Part shown: one piece after another, positions 56,842 through 64,000 of the stretch
Layout: each line of letters opens with the position of its first letter
Numbering within the stretch: the first letter of the stretch is position 1
Assembly (NCBI GenBank): GCA_029717555.1
Contig: JAMDHS010000068.1
Coordinates: 1-64,000, forward strand
Reading direction: 5' to 3'
DNA from: Peribolospora baueri
Lineage: Eukaryota > Basidiomycota > Peribolosporomycetes > Peribolosporales > Peribolosporaceae
Length of the DNA stretch: 64,000 bases
Program-made: the position numbers and the translations under genes
Notes under the pieces: generated by a model
What the model was told of the DNA's origin: nothing
The model's database searches: none
Seen by the model: the letters and a program-made list of their open reading frames with translations, nothing else

Positions 56842-58405
56842 ATGCGTGTGCGCGCACTGGTTAACGAGGCTGAGGAAGGTGACGGCAACGCGGCGACGAC
56901 CAACGCCAGCGCCAAGGACCGCAACACCACGAACGACACACATGAACCGTCTTTCTTCGCATCCTTCTCTCGTGCACATCAGTCTACACCGGCTCCTTCT
57001 CCCCTTTCTGTCGCGATTGTTCACCGCAAGTCTGATGAATTGGAGTCAGAAAGGGTATGGGAGGGCTTGCGCAAGCATGCATTGCAGGAGGTAGATGATG
57101 CTGTTGGACGAGCGGGTCCATCACGGCGAAAATGGACGAGGATTGAGTACGATGCCGAGCAGCTCGAGAAAGACAGTGCGCATGCATTCTCCAATGAGAG
57201 CTTATTTATGCCTCCCTTTTTTCCCTACTGTTGTCTGACTAAACGGTATTCCGCTACTCGCCTTTTCTACAGATCCTCTGACCCTCTCAGCGGCCGCGTA
57301 CGCCTACCGGCACCCTCCACCGTCTGCCGCCGACGTATCGTTCCAAATCGTCACGAAACCCCTTCGTCCATGGCAAAGCTCTTTTTATCCGCGCAGCGAG
57401 TCCGCTCTCCCGTCGTCTGCTGCGTCCGACGACTATGCAGAGGAGCAGTCATTGTCCCAATTGCCCCAGTTCGAGAGCACCCATTTCTGTCCCGTTTCGC
57501 CAACGGCACGGTCAGCTGTTGTACCACCTTCGTCAAGCGCACGTTCAAATTCTGTATCCAACCCGGCGCTCGTCTACTCGCTCTCTGTACCCTTTATTGG
57601 ATCGCCAGCGAAATCGTCTGGTGAACAAGGAGGTAGCTCGTCCGTGCATCCGCGATTCTTCGATGGTGCTGGCATGATGTGGGACGTGATTCCAGAGGTG
57701 AACCAAGCCTACAGCAACCTTCAAGTTGACAGACGTTTCTGTTACTGAGTCTTGTCTTCACGTTGTACCGTTCAGCCTTTCCACGTCAAGACCTCCGCTT
57801 CGCTGGATTCCTTCGAAGAAGATCCGCAGCGTGTCCAGCAGTCTTTAGTCCATCGCTTTGTCGTCTCACAAAAAGCATTCCGCGCAGGAGTAGCTGACAA
57901 AGGAAGGAGGGCAAGGTGGATCATTCCCGTTACAGGCGCCGTTGGGGCTGTCCAGGATGCTAGCAAGGCGAAGTGGTGCGAGGGCGAGGATTCATTCGGA
58001 GGCGAGTTCGTGGGAAGTGGGCCAGCCGTGCGCGTGGAAGCAGAAGAGGACGTTGGTTTGCGTGGAACCATCGTCTGGACGCGGCAGGCGCTTCGTAATG
58101 TTTGGAAAACCCTTTCGCGGATCTGCAAGGACGTCAAGCTGGGCCACCTCTCCATCTGCGCCGAGTTCGATGAGGAGGAGGACGGCTCGCCGCGGGGACA
58201 TAGCAGGTCCAATTCAATCTCAACGGGCGCTACGGTGCAGTTGGGAGATCACCTTAAGGTGTATTGTGATCTATGGAGAGCGATGGAAGTGAGGACGATG
58301 TTGAACGACCTCGGAGCTTTGGGCGGCTGCGAGGGACGCAAAGTGCTCGCAGACGCGCAACTCTTGCTAGTCGACGAAGAAGGGTCTGCGCTCGTCGTGG
58401 CTTGA
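56842..58405 (+). CDS. Unassigned 462-residue protein
   Basis: Three exons (56842-57175, 57273-57697, 57776-58405) in consistent frame. The first about 60 residues are low-complexity (NAATTNASAKDRNTTND). The following part looks helical (DELESERVWEGLRKHALQEVDDAVG, WTRIEYDAEQLEKD). The middle is Ser/Pro-rich (LSAAAYAYRHPPPSADVSFQI, SLSQLPQFESTHFCPVSPTARS). The C-terminal 200 residues look folded: FVVSQKAFRAGVADKGRRARWIIPVTGAVGAVQ, GTIVWTRQALRNVWKTLSRICKDVKLGHLSICAEFDEEED, VQLGDHLKVYCDLWRAMEVRTML, VLADAQLLLVDEEGSALVV. No domain is recognised. The start codon could lie upstream at 56745 in another frame (MVRPPFEKAVVDRIKPIEP), which would need an extra intron, so the N-terminus is uncertain. About 240 bases separate it from the divergent SNW1 start. 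Confidence 0.7.
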
Positions 58406-58688
58406 GATGGCGTGGTATAGACTAGCACATCTACGGTACCCCGATGTCTCCTCTGTAGCAGTAGAATCGCCACCGTCGGTGCTCACGTGTTTCTTAGAAT
58501 GGTCACAATGTTCACGTATGTATGTACGTTTGGCTGGGAGAAGGACTTATTATGTTTGGCCGACTGCGGCGACCTGCGCACGAGCCCTCGATGGTCCTGT
58601 GCGTCAATGTATTTCGCGAAATCGGTAGCGACGATGAGATGTCAGTCAACCACCACATTCCTCAACTTCAACCTTGGATTGGCTGGGA
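58406..58688. promoter_or_regulatory. Upstream region of the USP48-like gene
   Basis: 283 bases between two genes on the same strand, with no other feature I can support. Confidence 0.35.
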
Positions 58689-61600
58689 ATGCCCTCGAAG
58701 AGAAAGAAGGCTTCCACAAGCCACTTTCCTGCTCCAAAACCGCGAAAAACCCTCTTTTCTGGCCGCGGAGAGCTGAGCGGGAACGCTGCGTGGGGATGGG
58801 TGGGCGCAGAGGTGCAAAGTACCCGGGACATCGGTCCTGGCCATATTCGGCGAGCATACCACCTGGATCGACCACTATGCGGCAACTTCTATGACCGGAG
58901 CATCGAATGTATAGCGCGTGGCGTGGCGCTCGAGAAGGAGGAAGAGGAGAAAGCGAAGGAGGTCGCAAGGTTAGAGAGGAGGAAGAAGCGGGGTGGAAAA
59001 GCGACGGCGGAGGAAGCTGATGAGTCGGCGTCGCGCTTTCAAGTTGGTGCTAGCGATGTTAAGGGGAAGAGAAGGGCGGAAGGAGAACATCAGACTGTGA
59101 CTGTCTGCGATGCTGTTGCCTGCGTTGGGAACCCCAACTGCCTCAATCATTTGGGGCAGCGCAAGTGGTTTGAGGGTGAGTAACCAAAAGTCCAGATAAA
59201 CCTCGAGCGCCCGTTGTCTTCCACTTATTCCTCCTTTTGCTGGTTCTGTATTAGATGTTGGAGTTGATGCTTTTCTGGAGGCGACCAACATCGGGTCGGA
59301 CCTTTCTAAGAGCTTACGATCGCATGTACCGGTCGGTCTCCGTAATCTCGGCGCTACATGTTACTGCAATGCCTTCCTGCAAGTTTGGTATCAAGACTTG
59401 TCCCTCAGGGAGGGCGTGTACAAGTGCAGGCCGCCTGGGCTGAATGATGGAAAAGTAAGTGCTATCCTGCTTTACGCCCCGGCGGAACGAAAAGCATAAT
59501 CGGACGTGTGCTCGGCCCGTGGAGATGGGTGATTGATAGAAATTGGTCACATCGTTGGCGAGACTTGCAGGATTCGCCCATATTTCAGTTGCAGGTCATA
59601 TTCACCGCCCTTCAAGAAGGACTCGCGTCTACCTTCGATCCTCAACGGTTCGTGACAAGCCTGCAACTTACGACCTCTGAGCAACAGGATGCGCAAGAGT
59701 GCGTGTCAAGTCATTTCATCATGCGACGCATTCTTCATAGTGATAGTTTCGGGTCCTTTCAGGTTTTCCAAACTCTTCATGAACCTGTTAGACAAGCAGT
59801 TTCGAAAGCAAGATGACCCTGTGCTTCAAACCCTGCTTTCAGATCAAGTGAGTTCTCATTATCTTGCAACAGTAGACTGATGGTCACTGTCCTTTTCGTT
59901 GACTTTGTTCACGACTTTACAGTTCGAAGGTCAGCAATCTTACTGCACGAAATGCCACAAATGCAAAACAGTTTCTCAGCGGTCGAGCGCTTTCCTTGAA
60001 CTGGAGCTACCTTTGAAGGTGAGTTTCCAGCATAAAGTTTGCTTTGGACAAGTAGCCCATTACCGGTGACTTGCTGGACCGAATTTCGCCAGGAAAACGC
60101 GACCGTGGAAGAGCTCATCAACCGCATGCTTGAGCCGGAGACATTATCCGGCACCAATCAGTGAGGCCATTGGAAGCTTTGGGATCAGTGGAAGCCTTTT
60201 TCCTAATAGGCTGTCACTTTTCCGCCGTCGAGCAGGTATGCCTGCTCTGTTTGCAATAGCCTGCAAAACGCGGATCGCTACGTCCAGCTTGATCGCATTC
60301 CTCCGGTAAGTTAAGACGGGGCATTCCATTGTTTCTGGTAAGGTTCTGCTCACGTTTGGCTTATCGCTCTTGCCATATAGGTCCTTCACCTCAGCTTGCT
60401 TCGTTTCGCGTTTGACGCGAAGACTGGAGATCGGAAAAAGTCACGCAATCGCATCCGTTTCCCCTCGCGAATAAATATGGCCAGGTTCCTCAACCACGGT
60501 AGCGGAGACTCGATAGAGACTCCAGAAGACGTCTACGAGCTGCGTGGCGTTGTGTATCACGTTGGGTCCAGCGCTTATCACGGACACTACATTGCGGATG
60601 CGGTCGATGTCCAGTGAGGAAGGCGAATACCCCTCGTGTTTACACGGGAAAGCAGACGTTGAATAACGCGACTTTCATTGCCTGACAGGAGCGGTCAGTG
60701 GTACACTTTCGATGACGAACTTGTCAAGCCTATCGACGAACTTTCCGACCAAGCCTTGGATGAAACCATGGGTACCAGGAAAGAGTCGAACACGCCGCAG
60801 GTTGGAGATACCTCAACTGCTCAGTTAAGTCGTCCTAGCGAAATGTCCGACTCGCCAGGACAGATAGCCGAGGAAGGGAAAAGGTACATAGGCAGTCAAC
60901 GTCATGCTCAGGGCAGCGCGGAAAGGCAAGTACAAGTATCGTTAGTTGTCTTAGGTTCCTTCTGGCTTGACTCCGTTGTAGTTAACCATATTTCTCATAC
61001 TTCTCTACTTCCAGCTATAAGACGTCCCGGAACGCCTACATGCTCATTTATGCGCGTCGATCTGCACCAACATCTTTGTTCAAGTCTGTAACGGCTGATG
61101 GCCCCACCAAGGAATTTTCGACTTCTGCAGAGGTCAATCACGGTTTCGGAAGTTACATTGCCAGCGATCCACGTCCTCACGATAATGTAGAAGGAGGGTC
61201 CGTTTCGTCATCTCGTACCGCAGTACCCACACCGCCTGCAGAAGCTCTTCTAGAGGTACAGCGGCTGAACGCCGAGCTGCAGGAGCGTATTTCAACATGG
61301 AAAGGGAACAAGGAGCGGTTGAAGCAAGAATTTGAGAAAATGCGTCGAGATAAGGCTGAAGTAGTCAGGCTTTGGCGGCCTGAGGAAGAGGTAGTAAGTA
61401 TGCGCTTTATGTGACTCTTCTATACGTGAGTCCGTTCGCTAAGCGAAATGATCCTTTTTCTAAAAGGCCGAAAGCGTCTTCGTGGGCGAGGAAGCCCTAC
61501 GTAGCTGGCTGGAACAGGGACTAGTCAAGAAAAATTTCAAGTCCACATCGGCGGATACAGGTCAGCACGGAACCGGAGACGGTCAGCATGATGGCATCGA

Positions 61601-64000
61601 TAATGGTAGCGCGTCAACGTCGAGATTTAATGAGGGCAACGCTGCTTTGGATTACGTCAACGAGGATCGTGGAACCGAGCAACATGGAGGGGAAGACTCT
61701 TTAGGGTCGCGTCCCTCGGCTTCGGCCGCTCACTCCGACCTCGGTAGTTCTGGAGAAGAACCGGTTTTCGTTCGTCGAATACAGAAAAACGACCCTACCC
61801 CCAGCACTGACAGCGAGGCCCCTGCGCATGCGCCTGTGCGTAAAGGCCCAGCAGATGATGACCTTCTCTGTCCACACGAAAAGCTTTCGCCACTGAGCGC
61901 TGGCAGAGTGAAGCGGTTGTCTGTGAAGGGCTATCAAGCTCTTGAAGCGCTACAGGCGGAGGTGGGACCGGCGCTTCCGTGTCCAGAAGCGCTTTGTGAA
62001 GTTTGCGTTGGGAATATCTTCCAAGGTAAGTTCGACGGAATTTCGGGCGTTCTAGTGGGTCCTTACCAAGCTGACTTGTAGCTATTGCCGACTGTGAACG
62101 TTGGACAGATCGACTCGATCGGGCGACCCATAAAGGACATTTGGAAGCGTTTGCAACCGTCAACACCGCACAAGCGAAGAAGCTGAGCACCCGGACGTAT
62201 TGGGTCTCCCATACTTGGTTGCAAGGTGAGTTTCGGACGCCGGCGGTTTGTGAGCGTAGATGGGAAGTAGTTTTACCGATCATTACGTCTGGTGTTTGCA
62301 GATTGGAAAGCAGGAAAGATGCGTAACAAGGGCGAGCAGGAAGGGAAAGACCTGCCGCCGGACGCACCGGAATATCGAGGCGACGTCGTCTGTCCGCATG
62401 GCAACATGACGCCTTCCCGCCTTCTTCGAAGGGACATATCGATAGCTGTGCGTCGAGTGCTTTCCGAGGACGTTACCCGCGCTAAATTCAGGCTGATCAG
62501 CAGATTCACGTCGGTTGTCGTGTTTTATAGGCCTTCAACGTCCTTGCAAACATTTTCCCCTCCTGGTCTACGTTCACGTCGGAAGATGAGGCTTGCAAGA
62601 TGTGCAGTGGCGATAGGAAGGAGCACGTCGAGCTCGCACAAGAGGAGAAGGTCAGCACGTCTGGGACTGTGAGGCTTGAACCGCGATTCTCTAACTATCT
62701 TCATGATATGTGGTGCATATGCGCACAGGCTGATCTTCGCAACTTGGCAATCCGAGGGGCTATGGCACCCATCGAGATGGTAGTTGGAGAAGATTATTAC
62801 CTAGTCTCTTCAGGTGAGCCGCGAAAGCTGAATGAATATCTCGTTACGTCTCGGACCCAGCTCACTCGCGCCTGTTCCCAAGAATTTTTCGACGCATGGC
62901 GAACCTGGGTCCAGAGGCCGATGGAGCACGATCGCCCGAACAGGCTGGATAATTCTGCGCTGGTCTGCGAGCACTCTTTGCTGTTGCTTGACGTCAACTC
63001 TGCCGAGCTCTCCGAGCGCTCGCGTGTATCTATTGTACGCGCTAGTGATTGGGCCCAGCTCGCTGCTAGGTTAGTTGAGAGCCGCTAGGACGTGAAGCGC
63101 GGAGAGACGTAAGAACTGACAATTTTTTGCCAAATGCAGGTATGATGGCTCTCCGGTGGTTCGAGTTCGGCTGCAAAACGCAGAGAGCGAAGTGTCCGGG
63201 TTCTACGTATCCAATCCGGCGGCATGCACAGAATGTCATCGAAGAGCGTGAGTTACTCTTTCATTCCGCTGCTGAGGTTGGCTCAAAATTATGGAGGTCA
63301 TGAGGTTCGACGATGCTCAGACACGATGTCATTTTGTTGCACCGACGGAACAGGAGGGCAGAGTTCGTGGAGACGGACGTGTTCTTTTGTCTCCTCGAGT
63401 CGGATGATCCGCTGCCTCTTGCCTCACCGGTCAAGGATGATGGGGTCGGAGGTACTTCTTTGGGATCGTATCCTCTGATCCCGGTGACAGGGGGAGAACC
63501 ATCTTTTGCAGGCGCGACTGAACCCATGTCAAGAAATGATGTGGATGACGACGGCGACGTGGCGCCCTCGAGAGGGGAACCAACCACGACGAATAACGGG
63601 CGGAAGCGTAAGGTTTCGGCAGGAACCCAGTACGGCAGGCGGGGCCAGAGGAAGTCGAGGCGCATTGCTCAGCAAGCCAAAGGAGAGCAGGACCACAGGA
63701 AGCCGAAAAGGAAGGAGAAGGTGGTGAGGGTAAAGAAGACCGATACGGTGAAAGACTTGAAAGTGAAGGTGAGTCATATTCCAATCGTGCGTATCTCTTT
63801 GTCCACATTCTGACCAGCTCGGGTGATGATAACACTCTGTATACATCCGACGAACTGGAAGGTCAACGAAATTTTCTCCATTCCGACCATCTACCAACGC
63901 CTCTTCCATAACGGTCGGGAACTAGAGGACAACGAAGATCAAGTTGCTTCGTTAGGGATCCTGCGCAGGGACGTGATCTGGGTAATGGAAGTGATGCCGA
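58689..64000 (+). CDS. USP48-like ubiquitin carboxyl-terminal hydrolase, 3'-truncated by the window
   Basis: Begins [16 protein letters not shown] (ATG 58689); early exons are 58689-59175, 59255-59454, 59571-59698, 59763-59847, about a dozen more run past 64000. The N-terminus has [13 protein letters not shown]...[17 protein letters not shown] and a [14 protein letters not shown] knuckle, as in USP48 (WxW..; GNPNCLxxIG). The USP domain: Cys box [21 protein letters not shown] (Cys198), [31 protein letters not shown], zinc [13 protein letters not shown] and CSVCNSL, His box [23 protein letters not shown], then [13 protein letters not shown]. The C-terminal half has DUSP-like segments ([18 protein letters not shown]..., [15 protein letters not shown]..., [13 protein letters not shown]), [20 protein letters not shown], a Lys/Arg-rich NLS region ([22 protein letters not shown]) and a ubiquitin-like domain start ([19 protein letters not shown]) where the window ends. 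Both Cys and His boxes are intact, so it should be active. A ligated chain preference is unknown. Confidence 0.88.

Noticed and set aside
1-64000. CRISPR array, rRNA operon, biosynthetic cluster or virus-derived coding sequence
   Set aside because: No regularly spaced repeats with unique spacers, no rRNA sequence, no backbone enzymes grouped with tailoring genes, and no viral or retroelement proteins were recognised in any frame.

Overview
The window reads as nuclear DNA of a basidiomycete fungus, probably a yeast or dimorphic form. Genes are dense, on both strands, GC-rich, and cut by many short GT-AG introns (mostly about 60-130 bases). Several proteins are classic fungal or opisthokont types: STT4, Nup133, GPI1, CCT1, Pbp1/ataxin-2, SNW1/Prp45, a USP48-type deubiquitinase, a Zn2Cys6 regulator and a TRPY channel. 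I cannot fix the genus; the intron density argues against ascomycete yeasts.

Layout. 1-692: 3' end of a Dal5-type transporter behind a 59-base poly(A) run. 1737-4116: thiamine-diphosphate enzyme. 4117-9687: gene-poor, repeat-bearing stretch with a perfect 199-base inverted repeat (5366-5947), two small secreted proteins (6014-6511 and 9110-9463) and a direct-repeat block (about 8246-8580). 9688-10523: small cupin. 10849-12613: remnant of a YVC1-type TRP channel on the minus strand that stops beside a 356-base TIR element (12678-13033). 13783-15110: dienelactone hydrolase family protein. 16041-18309 (-): LAMTOR2/Ego3-like roadblock protein with a very long disordered N-terminus. 20189-29452: STT4 phosphatidylinositol 4-kinase in 29 coding exons. 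29843-30886 (-): alpha/beta-hydrolase lacking the nucleophile serine. 31052-36589 (-): Nup133. 36802-39620: GPI1. 39869-40908: unassigned protein with repeated RRVRE/GG-SS motifs. 41693-45291 (-): Zn2Cys6 transcription factor. 46708-50126 (-): Pbp1/ataxin-2. 50458-53165: CCT1. 54614-56602 (-): SNW1/Prp45. 56842-58405: unassigned protein. 58689 to the window end: USP48-like ubiquitin protease, cut by the window.

The right two thirds is an ordinary housekeeping neighbourhood (lipid kinase, nuclear pore, GPI anchor, chaperonin, splicing, ubiquitin), with several divergent pairs sharing short promoters (Nup133/GPI1, Pbp1/CCT1, SNW1/unassigned). I see no metabolic cluster or operon-like logic. The unusual material is in the first 20 kb: a repeat-rich island with secreted proteins, a decaying ion-channel gene next to a small transposon-like element, and the extended roadblock protein. 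I found no CRISPR array, rRNA, intact tRNA, or retroelement/virus-like coding sequence. Exon boundaries were read by eye from splice sites, frame and conserved protein sequence; they are models, not transcript-supported.
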